Assembly: GCA_035079385.1 (NCBI GenBank)
Contig: JAVHKY010000016.1
Coordinates: 4,759,501-4,823,500, forward strand
Source of the DNA: Aspidiotus rigidus
Lineage: Eukaryota; Arthropoda; Insecta; Hemiptera; Diaspididae
Length of the DNA stretch: 64,000 nt
Direction: 5' to 3'
Part shown: positions 35,374-47,314 of the stretch, in pieces
Numbering within the stretch: the stretch's first letter is position 1
Layout of the letters: each line of letters opens with the position of its first letter
Notes under the pieces: generated by a model
Database searches by the model: none
Told to the model about the DNA's origin: nothing
Seen by the model: only the letters and a program-made list of their open reading frames with translations
Made by a program: the position numbers and the translations under genes

Positions 35374-37203
35374 ATGGCTTCTGTAGAAGTAGAAGACGTG
35401 GTTAGGATTGAAGTAGTAACGTTGGAACATATTATAACATCCGAGACATCGGAAACATCGGAACGTTTCGAACCTGTAGATTATGCTGCCTTGAAAAGAG
35501 TAAGTATCGAAATACTGGCGTTTTTATATCGAAACACAATGAGTTATCCTGCTTCTGTCAGAAATAGCAGTTCAGTCGATTGAAACCATAATGTTTGTTT
35601 CATCTTTTATGAATTTCAGAATCGTAAGGTCGTAAATTCAAACTGCTTAAAGATTTACACAAAAATCTGTGAGAATTATACGGAAGGTAAATACACCGAC
35701 CTGAATATCGTGATTGAGGATCGATTGTTTCCATGTCACCGGCTAGTATTAGGGTCTGCGTCGAAATATTTCGACTCCATATTATCCCAAAATTTGGAAG
35801 AGAACGTACCGCTTACTACAATGGATGCATCAATCTTTGAAGAGATTTTGCGTTATATTTACCAAGGTAATATCCTCGTAAACGATGCGAACGTATTCGA
35901 TTTATTGTGTGCTAGCGATATAGTTGAGATAAAATTCATCGAAGAGAAATGTCTGCGTTATCTTTCTGAGTGTAAAATACCCGAGGATCAAGCAATTCAA
36001 TTATTTGAATATGCGTGCGTTACTCAGAGAAGAGCTCTGAAAGATACTGTTGGTCGTTGGATACTAGAACAAATAGAATTCTTTTCAAAAAAGGAAGTGT
36101 TTCTGAATCTTCTACACGAGTTTTTCGTCGCATTACTGACGTATTGGCGACCTTCCTCCTCAGTTAGAGAAAGAAAACTTCTGGATGCTATTTTTCAGTG
36201 GGTATCTTATTCAAGCGAAGGTAATCAAACAGTATATGAAGAATTAGCGCAGAGCGTCGGATTCCGACACATTTCGAATGAAATTGAGACATACTGGCGA
36301 AGTAATATCGCCACAGTCGATGGTGATACTGCTGATGATGAACCCAATAGTTCATCTCCAAGTGTTAATACAACACTTCATGTTTATATCAATACCCATG
36401 TTTCGTACTACGATAATTATGATGGCGAAGATCGACCTTATCAAGAGCGTCGTACGTCGTTGTGTACATTTAAGAAAACCCTCAGTGACGTCGATTGGAT
36501 TCCGTCACCAATAGAACCCACCATTGATTTTATGCGAACAGTCGCATTTGAGAATCGACTGTATTGTCTCAAAAAAGTTTCTGGAGTTTATTCGTTCAGT
36601 GTTAATTCATCAACAGATTTATTGGCTGCTGGTGAGACTTTCCTACAAATGCCTCCTCAACCGGCGTCGAGACCTTCAAATCGATTTTATTCCAGAGCTA
36701 CCCAGTATTTGATGAGCGGTAGTGTGAATCAGATTTATATTTGTGATTCCTCCCACAATTTTTATAAGTACAACATTGATAACGACCAATGGTTTCCGAT
36801 TCCCATTGTCCTCTGGAACAAAGCTTGGAAGACCACCCCACTTTGTATTTGTTCCACAGACGATGGTCGTTTATTTGTTATCGGTAGTTACAAATCAAAC
36901 AATCGATGGGGGAAAGGACGTCATTTTTATGCCTATGACCCTCGAGCTGGCAAATGGGACATATTACTCTTTTTTCAATGTTCATCTTGAGATGATCTGT
37001 CTGAGGTCAGCTTCAAACAAAACAGAACAAACGCCAGGAAGCGCTAGTATTACCAAGATAGTCCCTGTGTAATTGGTGGAGCCGGAATGCATCTTTTGAT
37101 TGGTTGGTGTGAGGATCCACATTTCAATGTTTATGCGGGAATAGCGAAATGCGTTTTAATGTCTAGAAATGCAGAACCAAACCATGGATCGTTTCAGAAA
37201 TGA
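35374..37203 (+). pseudogene. BTB-BACK-kelch protein gene with two in-frame stops near the 3' end
   Basis: Kelch-like proteins are typically substrate adaptors of Cullin-3 ubiquitin ligases. Exon 1 is 35,374-35,499, ending at 'gtaagt'. Exon 2 starts at 35,620 after 'tttcag'. The frame runs to a TGA at 36,988, giving 498 aa. A BTB domain lies at about residues 60-165 ('YTDLNIVIEDRLFPCHRLVL', 'SASKYFDSIL'), then BACK at about 165-270 ('AIQLFEYA', 'LLDAIFQWV'). The third segment from about 320 is a divergent beta-propeller ('ENRLYCLKKVSGVYSF', 'FYAYDPRAGKWD'). Past the TGA the same frame continues, broken by a TAG at 37,045, to 'PCVIGGAGMHLLIGW' and a TGA at 37,201, with AATAAA at 37,204. The repeat count looks short, so the post-stop part was probably once the last blade. 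Either it is a decaying gene, a gene with a truncated product, or (less likely) one with readthrough. Confidence 0.75.
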
Positions 37204-37209
37204 ATAAAA

Positions 37210-38904
37210 TATTGTCATAACTCAATGTGTCAAGTGTATATGAATCCATATCATATTGAAAGTAAATACAAGTTTTAATTCTTTGGAAAATGTAACTCTA
37301 CCCCTCGCTTCTCCCTTGAGAAATGTTTCTTATGGAAAGTTTTGCGGACTTGAGAAAATGTTGAATATTGCTGTAAGTTACATGTGGCATCACGACATTA
37401 AGACGGAGAATGTGGCAAAAAATTATTATATTACTTTGTAATTGTGTATAACTACCTAACTACTTTTGAGTAAGTACCCCATACATCAATTGTTATTACG
37501 TGAGTAGAAAGTAACGAAGACAACTGCTCACCCACGCAGTCTCGGCCTAGGAAATCTAAAAACTAACTTTGATCATTGGGAGTTCTTCACAGTAAGAGGT
37601 TAACGAACGCGACGCGCAATATCTACTGTGTGTATACAAAACACACTACTGCCCAAAATCAGCTTTGCATACATGATTTCCAATACGATTGTTTCTATCT
37701 CTCGTATATAAAATACATCTTATCCGGCATTGTATATAGTTTATGGTAGGTACTGTCCACCGAAATCTCTGCGGGGCGAGTAATGAAAAAAATTGTGCAT
37801 TACCTGTGTACTCTGACACACGCAATACGAGATATTGATACCGGTACTAGTTTATCGTTTCTAATTTTAAAATTATTATTATTTCTCATGGCGGTACGCG
37901 GACTTAGCTACTCTCTTATGCACGAATAGGAACGCATGCTGGAAGAGTGATACAATGTACAGCATATAAGTTGTAGTGCATTAAAACTAGCGTATATATA
38001 TTCGATTTACAAAGCTTTAAACGGATAGAACGATGTGAAGGTTTCGTGCGTATATCCGCAGTACGAACACGGTAATTTATTATTTCGAAATTGCGTTACC
38101 AATACTCATTTTAACGCTACCTACGCTTTAAATAAAAAAAAAAAGTCGTAGTGAACTTTTTACTCGGGTTTACTATTGCGTGTACAGAAGCCTATAATAC
38201 GAAGTTTTGAACTTCTTGCTCCATACTCGTTTCGAAGAATACGAAGATTACCTCATTAACATTTTTATATTATTCACAATGATAATCGCGGCTGCTCGGA
38301 TAGCACCTCAAACAAATAATGCACACGGATACTTTCAAATTTAAACTCTCCGAACATCAGAGCGTGCCCGGAGGTTGCGAATGGCCCGATTGTTCCATGG
38401 AGCCGAGAGAAAAGCGTCTAACCCGTCTAAACACGTGAGGAACTTTGAAAAGGAACAAACTTTCTGAGCTGCACGCGCCTATATGGGTTGCAAATGGCTT
38501 CAACGAATGGAATTTGCATGTGAATACATTTCACGAGTGAGGACCCTGTATGCATCCGAAGACAGACGAGTAGGCCTGAACGTAATAATTAGGGATCAAT
38601 TATTTGGGGCGTCAATTCGTACTTTTGTACACGACTACGAGGTTTTCTCCGGGAGGCGGGAGGCAGTCGTAACACAACCGCTTGAAGGAAGAAGACAGTG
38701 AAAACGCTTGTTTTTCGAAAAATAATGATCTGGCAAAAGAAAAGAAGGGAACAATTTTTCTTCATATTTTGGACGGCAGTGCCGGACATATTCGACTCTC
38801 TATCTAAAAATGAAAACCTTTGATATTTCCTCTCAGATAACGTTGATTTCAGGTTTTTAACAGGGAACTGTTTTATCGGGAGTTGTTTCGAAAGAAACGT
38901 CCGT
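37210..38904. other. Intergenic, nothing recognised
   Basis: 3' flank of the kelch gene and AT-rich sequence. Short open frames without recognisable content. Confidence 0.3.
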
Positions 38905-39290
38905 CGGCCAGCTCGGAAATTTTTCAAGTCCCCCTCGTATTATATATATCTCGTAGGTGAAAAGTAGAAATTTTCCAAGTCCCTCCCCCCCCCTTCTATC
39001 ATATGTAGCTCGGGACTGAAAATTTTTCCAAGTCCACTCCTATCATATATATTCTAACTCCCCCTCTTATCTAAATCTACATTTTTCAGATCCCAAGTCT
39101 CCATATTCTAGGTCCACCTCCTATCTTATGTAACTCGAGAGTCGACATTTTTCCGAGTCCTTCTACTACATATCATTTATAGCTCCAAAGATCAAGCCTG
39201 TGACGTCACAATTCGATGACATGATATATTTTTCAGATCCCACGCACCCCATAAAACAAGTTCCCTGCTACCCCTCGTTCAACGCCGTTG
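38905..39290 (-). repeat. Repeat family A, copy 2
   Basis: Five or so modules of 'gaaatttttccaagtccc' plus 'tcctatcatatatagctcg', then 'gtgacgtcacaattcgatga', then 'gttccctgctacccctcgtt'. This is the inverse of the order in copy 1. Confidence 0.6.
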
Positions 39291-40255
39291 AAGAACCTGT
39301 GAGTTTTTTCGTATAATCCTTATGGAAAACAAATATGTGATTTAAAATATCTGAGGAAGGAGTCATTTCGACGGAAGAGTGGAGGGCAAGAGGGCTGACT
39401 TCGATGAGAATAATGTCAGCAGGAGAAGAAAATTTGTGGGTTAAATACTTATAGAAGAGGCGCTTGACGTCATCAAAGGAACCCGATAGAAGAATTCTAG
39501 AAAAGGAAAGGGAGGTTGATGGCTTGACGTCATCATGGAAACTTGTCAACATTTTAGCTAATAAGTAGAAGGGAAGATGAAAGAATTAGAAGAATTTTTT
39601 GTCTAAATCCCTGCAGAGAAAAAGAGTGACGTCATCAGAAAGACTTGTTTGTTTGTTTGAGCTGGCGTCATGGAGGAGAAGTTATCATGTTATACACAAG
39701 GCGAAACGAGAGCAGTTTTCGTTTGTCTTATTACACGTTCATTCCTGTCTTCAGATTTGACTGTAATAATAAACCCGTTTGACGAGTTTTAAGATCCGAG
39801 TTTTATTTGTATTAATTAGCATAAAGACTATTGATTTTCTACAAGTTTTTTTGTGGAACTTTGGTGTAAAATCTGATGTGAGAGGGAGAGGGGTCCGGGA
39901 TTACTGGAATGAGATAGGGGCGGCGGGGCCACTAGTAACCAAAATTGTTGTTAAGTAATGAATCAATTGCCGCTATATTGACAAAATCCTATTTTAGGGA
40001 GGTTATTGCCCCAGTATACACCAAAATTGTACCCAAGGCCACCATACAACTATAGAGTTTTCCTGTAGACATCATTCCACGCCGTTTTCAGCAATCAAAC
40101 TTGTCCTATCCTGCCTACTCTGCCCTTGGCTGAAATTTGGTTTTCGACTTTCTTACTCTATGCTCCTTAAAAGAGGACCTTTTTGCCTACTTGAATCAGC
40201 CATAAAATCGAAATTGATTTTTTGATGCTAAGGGCCTTTTTCTCGTGCACGTCAC
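39291..40255. other. Intergenic, possible retroelement tail
   Basis: A unique-looking stretch with 'gcttgacgtcatc' twice (39,464 and 39,522). The part around 39,690-39,800 ('aaggcgaaacgagagcag', an AATAAA near 39,770, 'gatccgagttttatttg') could be the end of an LTR, but no partner LTR is in the window. Confidence 0.3.
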
Positions 40256-40264
40256 ATTTAATAA

Positions 40265-40537
40265 TTATTAATTATAGAAATAAACTTATTAATTATTTTA
40301 TTTATTATCATAATAAATTTTTCCAATTTAATAATTATTTCTATAAGTATAACAATTATTTTAATAACATTATTAATAATCTTTTTATTTAAAAATTCAA
40401 TTATTCTAATAATAATTTTATCAATTCAAATTTCAAGAATAATTTTTATTATTATAATTTTAATAATAAATTATTCATTTTATATTAAAACAAAAAAATT
40501 CAATATTTATTTATTAGAAATAACAATGTTTCATTAA
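40265..40537 (+). pseudogene. Mitochondrial membrane-protein ORF (nad-like, unassigned)
   Basis: Ninety codons, read in the invertebrate mitochondrial code, made almost entirely of Ile, Leu, Met, Phe and Ser, ending 'YLLEMTMFH' then TAA. Two or three hydrophobic segments are likely. Its place just upstream of cytochrome b would suit nad6, while its length would suit nad4L. It lacks clear diagnostic residues of either, so it is left unassigned. It has no useful start in the nuclear code and is not expected to be expressed. Confidence 0.5.
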
Positions 40538-40723
40538 TTTAATATTTAAATTTAATATAAAACAATTAATTATACTATATTTTTAAAAAAAATTTCTTCA
40601 AAAGTATTTTTTTTAAATTTATTATTATATTAATGTTATTATTATATTAATCTCATTATCAATATTAATATATATATATATTAAATATAAATTTTAATTC
40701 AAAAATTAAATTTAAAAAATTTT

Positions 40724-41503
40724 ATGAAAATATTTTTAATCAAAACATCTACAAATTTAAATATTGTATGAAATATTGGATCATTAATTATATTAATTAT
40801 ATTTATTCAAGTTTTTATTGGATTTTTTATTTCAATAAATTATTTTTCATATTCAATTGCTATATTTATTAATTCATGTATAATTTTTTATAATTTAAAT
40901 TATGGATGAATATTTCGGTTTTTTCATAGAAATTTAACATCGATAATTTTTATTTTAATTTTTTTACATATAATATTACGTAGATTAATTTATAAAAATT
41001 TTATAAATTTTAAAATATGATATTCTGGATTATTTATAATAATTTTATTAATAATAATTTCTTTTTTAGGTTATTCTCTTGTTTGAAGACAAATATCTTA
41101 TTGAGCAAGAATAGTTATTACTAATTTTATTGCTGTTATTCCATTAATTGGTAATAAATTAATATATTTAATTTGAGGTAATTGATTTATTAATAATATT
41201 TTAATTAATCGATTTTTTTCAATTAATTTTATTTCAGCTATTATAATTTTAATACTTCCAATTATTCATTTAATTATTTTACATATTAATAAATCATCTA
41301 ATCCTTCAAATTTAAATAATAATATAGACCAAATTAATTTAAATCCTTTATTTATTTTTAAAGATATAATAATTTCATTATTATTCTTATATATTTTTTC
41401 AATAATTAAAATAATTATTCCTTTAAAAATAAATAATCCAGATAATTTTAATCAAATAATAATATTTAAAACTCCCAATCATATTGAACCAGAATGATAC
41501 TTC
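40724..41503 (+). pseudogene. cob: Cytochrome b, 3'-truncated, in a numt
   Basis: 260 codons in the invertebrate mitochondrial code, with in-frame TGA codons read as Trp, so the nuclear ribosome could not translate it. Recognisable features: 'NYGW', 'FFHSNLTSMIFILIFLH' with two His of the heme-binding helix, 'SYWASMVITNFIAVIPLIG', 'IIHLIILHINKSSNP', and 'FKTPNHIEPEWYF' at the end. Cytochrome b is usually ~375 residues, so the last ~115 are missing. In the third helix the first expected heme ligand, the His of RFFxxH, is Asn (RFFSIN; AAT rather than CAT). The sequence is highly divergent from common insects. Confidence 0.9.
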
Positions 41504-41695
41504 TTGGCTCAGAGGTCGGAATTTTTCTGAGTCCCTCTCTTATCATATAGAGCTCGAGAGTTGAAATTTTTTCAAGTTCTTCTCCTATCATATGTAGCTC
41601 GAGAATTGAAATTTTTCCAAGTTTTTTGCTGGACGGCGGACGACGCACGGAAATTCCCCAAAAAGCCCCCATAGAACAGGTTCCCTGTTAAAATT
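41504..41695 (-). repeat. Repeat family A, partial copy 3
   Basis: Directly abuts the numt. Three modules 'gagttgaaattttttcaag' and 'tcctatcatatgtagctcg', then 'gccggcggacgacgc'-like sequence (gctggacggcggacgacgc) and 'catagaacaggttccctgtt'. Confidence 0.6.
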
Positions 41696-44030
41696 CCAGC
41701 CAACCTCTGAAATTTATTAGGCCGATCATAGAGCTCTTCCCTTGCTCGCGATCTGATGCCTAGAAAATCCCGGATATCTTGTCGATTGGCGAGTTGATCA
41801 CAAGGCTAGTTTAGGTGTTACAAAAGGAGCTGCCGGCCTGATTCTCTGCCACCTCTCGTCGCCCTCGCTGTTCGAAAGTTTTCGCATAAAGAAAATATTG
41901 GTTTGGTGACCTGTAATTGCGACGACTACGCATTTTTCGGGATCTTATACTTTATTGGCACACAAAACTGCTAATAATAAGATTTTCGCGGGATTAATAA
42001 TGTGGGAAAAAATACCTAGCGCATTTTATGTTCACCTCACGATTGTTCCGATCGTTTATCATTTTTTTCAGTCTCTAACAAAGACAAAAAAAGAAAAGAA
42101 ATGCAAACATCGGAAATTAAGACCCGAATTTAAATTTTTATTTACGACCATCTCTTTTCTCAACACCTCTATAATGTTTCAATAAAAATTTCTACGATTT
42201 TATAACTAAGATGATACCAGAGTCGTAATATTCTTGTACGATTATCTAAAATTTAAGCACGTGCATAACGCAGAATTTTCACCTGATTCGTGATACGTTT
42301 ATCGGGCTGTGCAGCAGAATTATTTCGTAATGGTTTTCGTGATTTACAATGCAGTATCGTAAGGGTCTATAACTCACGAAGTAACGCCCGAGAGATGAAC
42401 AAATTTTTAGTTTTTTATAGGCCAACCGTCTCGACATTCTTGACTATAACGAGCTAACGAATGCACGCATGTAGGCCTATCATAAATGTATAAAAATAAC
42501 ACGGAAACGAACGAATATTATGTTACTCGTCTAAAATTCAAAAAAAGAAAAAGTATCATTACTATAGCAGCAACGGCTATAGTCTTTGGGGAAATTTTAC
42601 GATATCGATATTGCGATCAGACGTAATTAATTTTAATTAGCCCGGGCTAAGAAGATTTTTATACTTCTTTTTTAAAATCGGAAAGAAAATGGTTTTTTAA
42701 AGTCTATTATATGACTTTTATTTATACGCTCGTCATATTGGATGAATACGAGACGAAAATAGCGTATATATCTAACGAATTAGCGAACCATCGACTCATC
42801 ATCGAATTCTTTTTACTACGCCGGTATAATACGAATGTCCGAAGTACTTATTTAAAGAAGATGTAAAAATAAACCTAAAAAAGTCATGAAAACTTTACTT
42901 AGTTGGTGGATTTTTTCGTCTTCTTCTTCTTCGTTCCTACATTTTACAAAATGAAATAAAAATTTTAATGATTGCCACTGTCAAACCTCGTTAGCTGGCC
43001 GACCGATTTATAAGAGCTCGTACGTATATCAAAATGAAACTACAGAATTTAATACGAATCTTTTTCTATCCTCTGTACTTGCAGTAAAGCTAGACGATGA
43101 AGATACATGTTGCTATATTCCGCTGCGTTTTGGACCTTTTCCTAATCAACGAATGGTCTGCGTGTATCCGTAAACATATGTATATATAGCGAAGAGTAGA
43201 CACGTATAGTAAAGACACATCCTCGATAATAATCTCCGTAGATTAAGAAATTTTAGGTTTTTAATGTAGTCAACACGCTGCACAAAACATGGAAGGATCA
43301 CCTGTTGGTTATTTGCGAAAGTGTTTTTTTTCTTTTCTTTCTTTTCTCATGTGACCAGACACAGATGTATATTATCACCTTTACTGGTGACTGGTTACAT
43401 GAAAAGAAAAGGAAACCGTAAATTTGTACAAGTGCAAAAACAAACAAAAGAATCGCTCTCCTGCCACAAGAGTTTTGCACGAGATAAGTTTAAAAACACG
43501 AGTTTCTGCACGAAATAGTTTTAATAGAATGACTGACCACTTGCTTGGCGACGAGTGTTTTTTCTTCCATCACAATAAAAAATAATGGATAGGTATTACA
43601 TTACAATTCGTGGTCAAGGTTAGAAGCATGTCGGATATCATCGACTTGAAATAGCCTAGTGACTTTGAAAGAGAAGAAAAAATGTATTTTATCGAAAAGT
43701 CATCACGTTCATCCCTCGATAGATTCACATTATTATTATTATTATTATTATCGGATTAAGAATTTACATACTCTCGCGGAAGTATCACCCAGGAAATCTT
43801 ACTCTACATTCCGGTTTGTTGTTTTGAAAAATCTGATAGTTTTTCAGAAAATGGTATCAGAATACCGCGGAGAAAAATAGAAGAGGAAGAGAGTAAAATA
43901 GAGGTTCAGACTTAGAGATGACGTACTTGCAGAAGTGAGAGTTGCAGTTCATCAGCTTGGACTTTCCACGCTGATAGCGCTCTAGCGGGTTGTAGTAATA
44001 TGGCTAATTCTGACCAATTTTGAACCGGGT
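41696..44030. other. Intergenic, nothing recognised
   Basis: AT-rich, with a (ATT)n microsatellite at 43,727-43,752. No gene was found. Confidence 0.3.
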
Positions 44031-44159
44031 CGCTAGCGTCGCGCTGCAATAAAAGCGGTAACTGAATTATAGCGGTTTATGGGAGAAAGATGAAACAATT
44101 TGCGAAGATTGTTAACGACGCCCACGTTCCGTTCAATAGTAATGATATTTTTGCCCCGA

Positions 44160-44420
44160 GTTGGTAAGCTAGCTGAAAGCTGCAAGTTTAAAGCTAAAAG
44201 CCAAAGAAATTTTGGGAAAAAAGCTTGAAGCGGAAAGTCAAAAATGAATACCAACAATGAAAGCTAAAAGTTGATACCCAAAAGACAGAAATTCAATGAA
44301 AAAAACTGAAAGCCAAAAGCTCTAAAAGTTGAAGAATTTTGGGATTAAAAAGGTGAAAAGTTGAAATCCGAAAGTCTATATTACGGACTGAAAGCTAAAA
44401 GTAAAAACTGAAGTTTTATC
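44160..44420. repeat. Degenerate 'gaaagctaaaag' repeat tract
   Basis: About 250 bp of loosely repeated 'gaaagctaaaagttga' and 'ctgaaagccaaaagc' phrases with no fixed period. Similar in style to the 'acttccaacttcc' tracts near 28.2 and 28.8 kb (on the other strand, ggaagttggaagt), but with a different motif. Confidence 0.5.
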
Positions 44421-44449
44421 TATAGGCTTTCCAACTTTGCCGTTCAAGA

Positions 44450-44890
44450 GGTACCAAAACTGAAACTCTGACGGGTTCTTTAACAAAGGTGAACGAGGGG
44501 TGGCGGGGAACCTGTTTTATGGGGCACGTGGGATCTGGAAAATGTTGCTGTGCCAGATCCATGACGTCATCAAATTGTGATATCCTAGGTCCGGACTTTG
44601 AAGAAGTGGGACTTGGAAAAATTCCGTCCTCTGCTATGTATGATTCGACCTCTGAGCTAAACATGATAGGAGGAGGACTGAGAATACCTTCGAAGGACGT
44701 TCCGAGCCTTATGGTGTATGAAGCATTGCATGTCTAGTTACTCGAAGGGGCTATCTTTCAGACAATATGTATGATAGGAGGTGGACTTGGAAAATTTTGG
44801 GGCTGCGAGCCTTGTCAGCCGGGCGGACGGCAGACGTTTTCTCCAGAAAAAAAAAAAAACACCAAAAAAACAGGTTCCTCTGGGCCAGAC
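44450..44890 (+). repeat. Repeat family A, copy 4
   Basis: Same order as copy 1: 'gaacgaggggtggcgggga', 'gacgtcatcaaattgtgat', modules with 'gggacttggaaaaatt', 'cgaaggacgttccgagcct', 'gtatgaagcattgcatgtc', 'ctcgaaggggc', a final 'ggtggacttggaaaatttt', then 'cttgtcagccgggcggacg' and an A-rich end at 44,849-44,870. Confidence 0.65.
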
Positions 44891-45100
44891 CGGTCTTGCC
44901 AAGAATTAACAAAGATAAGAAAGATTGTTTCCAGTTCATGCTGGGCAGAAAAACGATAGTTTCAAACTACTGATAGTTCGACAGTGATTCTCAAAACTAT
45001 CGGTAGTATCGATACTATGGATAAGGTTTAAAATTTGTCTGTCTAGAGAAAGAGCATGATAGTATCTGAGAAAAATATTCACATTGTTACTAAGCATTAT

Positions 45101-45462
45101 ACGGCGTGACAATTTTGTGGTCATGCTCTGGCATTTTATAAAAATTGTATTATTCTAGGAGTATTTTGAATGCTGAAAACTATAGTTTTTTCGGTTTTTC
45201 AACCCGTCTTCCAAATCTCTTGTTATGATCTCGTTTACTCGCTGCGGGTTGTTGCGGAACTTATTGCACGTTTTAGTGTTTTCATACTGCAATCGTTGAT
45301 GTGTTCCACTTTGATCCCCGGTGACTAAACGAGATCATCACTAGAGATTAAGAAGACGAGTCGAAAAATAGAAAAAAACGTCGTTCTCAGCGTTCGAAAT
45401 ACTTCTAGAATAGTGTAATGTTTTTGAAATGCCAGAGCATGACCAAAAAATTGTCACGCCGT
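45101..45462. mobile_element. MITE with ~36-bp terminal inverted repeats
   Basis: The left end 'acggcgtgacaattttgtgg' continues into 'tcatgctctggcattt' and is matched by the inverted right end with one difference (a G/T change after 'caatttt'). A weaker inner inverted pair lies beyond (around 45,150-45,175 and 45,385-45,415). It is 362 bp with no coding. A clear target duplication could not be read. Confidence 0.7.
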
Positions 45463-45875
45463 GCTATTGGCTTTACAGGATCTTAGGCTTATTACTTCAG
45501 TTTTCTTCAGTTATGGGTACAAAAAAAAGTTATTATTAATTTTTTCGAATCAGGTTGTTAAAATTAAAACTATACTTATACTCCTTGATAAGCAGTTTGA
45601 AGGAAATAAGAGAGCAAATTGATGAGTAAAATTTTCTGGCATAGCCAAATAAATGAAAATCATGTTTCATGTCTCTTATATTTTATCAGTTATCTTGCAA
45701 TATTTTAGTCTAGGCTTCTACTAGGTCAAGTGTTTGTGAGATATTATTCGTTTGCCCCCTTACCATTCTTGGCGTCGTATAAGTCTTGTATGAGAAATAT
45801 TTTAAGGTATCGCTTTTCTTGGGGCTCACTCACTCCGCTCGTTCGCCCATAAATCTGGTACCCGGCAAACACAAT
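45463..45875. other. Intergenic, nothing recognised
   Basis: Nothing recognised; plain AT-rich DNA between a MITE and the satellite array. Confidence 0.3.
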
Positions 45876-46256
45876 CGACCTAGAAAAGCTGTCGATTTCA
45901 CCTCTTATCGACAATTAATCGATCCAGTTTGTCTATAGTCATGAAATGATTTTCTAGGTCGATTAACGGTCAAGTACTTTCCTCCTATTTATTGACTTTG
46001 TTCTGGCCAATAATCGACCGAAGAGTCAACGACTTTTTTCAACCTAAATAAAAATCGATTCTGTTTTGACCAATAATTGACTGAAGAATCGACGTCTTTT
46101 TCCAATTTAAATGAAAATCAATTCTATTTTGACCAATAATTGACTGATGAATCGACGTCTTTTTTGAATCCGAATGGAAATCGACTCTTTTTTTTACCAA
46201 TAATCGACCGAAGAGTCAACGTCTTTTTTCAATCTAAAAAAAAATCGATTCTATTT

Positions 46257-46485
46257 CAGTGTGTCTACCAGGTCAATAAGTCCAATAAAAGTCTATTAAT
46301 TTTGATGCAAGTCCAATAAAAATTAATAATCGAGAATAAAAGTTCTAATTTTAATACATATTCAATAAAAATCAATAATCAAGAGTTTTTTTTTTCTTTT
46401 GCTTGTTAAGTAAATCAGGAGATTTGCGACGAAAGGTCCAATAAAAGTCCAATATTTTTAATTTTCAAATTTAGTAGACACCCTG
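46257..46485. mobile_element. MITE in satellite, 229 bp
   Basis: Termini CAGTGTGTCTACCA and, inverted, CAGGGTGTCTACTA. Flanked by 'tattt' on both sides (46,252-46,256 and 46,486-46,490), which occurs once in the uninterrupted satellite unit 'gattctattttgacc'. The body has 'gtccaataaaa' repeats. The superfamily is not assigned. Confidence 0.7.
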
Positions 46486-47314
46486 TATTTTGACCAATAA
46501 TAGACTGAAGAATCGACGTCGTTATTGAATCTGAATGAAAATCGACTCTTTTTTTTACCAATAATCGACCGAAGAGTCAACATCTTTTTTCAATATAAGA
46601 AAAAATCGATTCTATTTTGACCAATAATTGACTGAAGAATCGACGTCGTTTTTGAATCTGAATGATAATCGATTCTAATTTGGCCAATAATTGATTGGAG
46701 AATTGACGTCTTTTTTGAATCTGGATGGAGATCGACTCTTTTTTTACCAATAATCGAACGAAAAATCGACGTCTTTTTCCAATCCTAATGAAAATTGATT
46801 CTATTTTGACCAATAATTGACTGAAGAATTGACGTCTTTTTTGAATCTGGATGGAGATCGACTCTTTTTTTACCAATAATCGAACGAAGAATGGACGTCT
46901 TTTTTGAATCTGAATGATAATCGATTCTAATTTGGCCAATAATTGATTGGAGAATTGACGTCTTTTTTGAATCTGGATGGAGATCGACTCTTTTTTTACC
47001 AATAATCGAACGAAAAATCGACGTCTTTTTCCAATCCTAATGAAAATTGATTCTATTTTGACCAATAATTGACTGAAGAATTGACGTCTTTTTTGAATCT
47101 GGATGGAGATCGACTCTTTTTTTACCAATAATCGAACGAAGAATGGACGTCTTTTTTGAATCTGAATGATAATCGATTCTAATTAGGCCAATAATTGATT
47201 GGAGAATTGACGTCTTTTTTGAATCTGGATGGAGATCGACTCTTTTTTTACCAATAATCGAACGAAAAATCGACGTCTTTTTCCAATCCTAATGAAAATT
47301 GATTCTATTTTGAC

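Larger units (their letters stand above)
40256..41503 (+). pseudogene. Nuclear mitochondrial DNA insert (numt)
   Basis: A 1.25-kb block of extreme AT content with sharp edges against ordinary nuclear DNA. It contains two mitochondrial-code reading frames on the plus strand: an unidentified small membrane protein (40,265-40,537) and a 3'-truncated cytochrome b (40,724-41,503). The 186 bp between them holds no recognised gene. The right edge cuts cytochrome b just after the PEWYF motif and continues straight into a family A repeat. The frames have no indels, so the transfer looks recent. Confidence 0.88.

Noticed and set aside
39690..39800. Possible end of an LTR retrotransposon
   Set aside because: Has a poly-A signal and a plausible terminal sequence, but no second LTR, primer binding site or coding region in the window.
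40256..41503. Bacterial symbiont DNA as the source of the AT-rich block
   Set aside because: The frames require TGA = Trp and AGA = Ser and encode cytochrome b of a mitochondrial type with animal-mitochondrial length and features.
46577..47128. 183-codon repetitive open frame on the minus strand ('RRFFVRLLVKKESISIQIQK' units)
   Set aside because: It is the satellite read in a frame that happens to lack stops; the repeat length is close to a multiple of three and similar peptides recur with each unit. No start context or domain.
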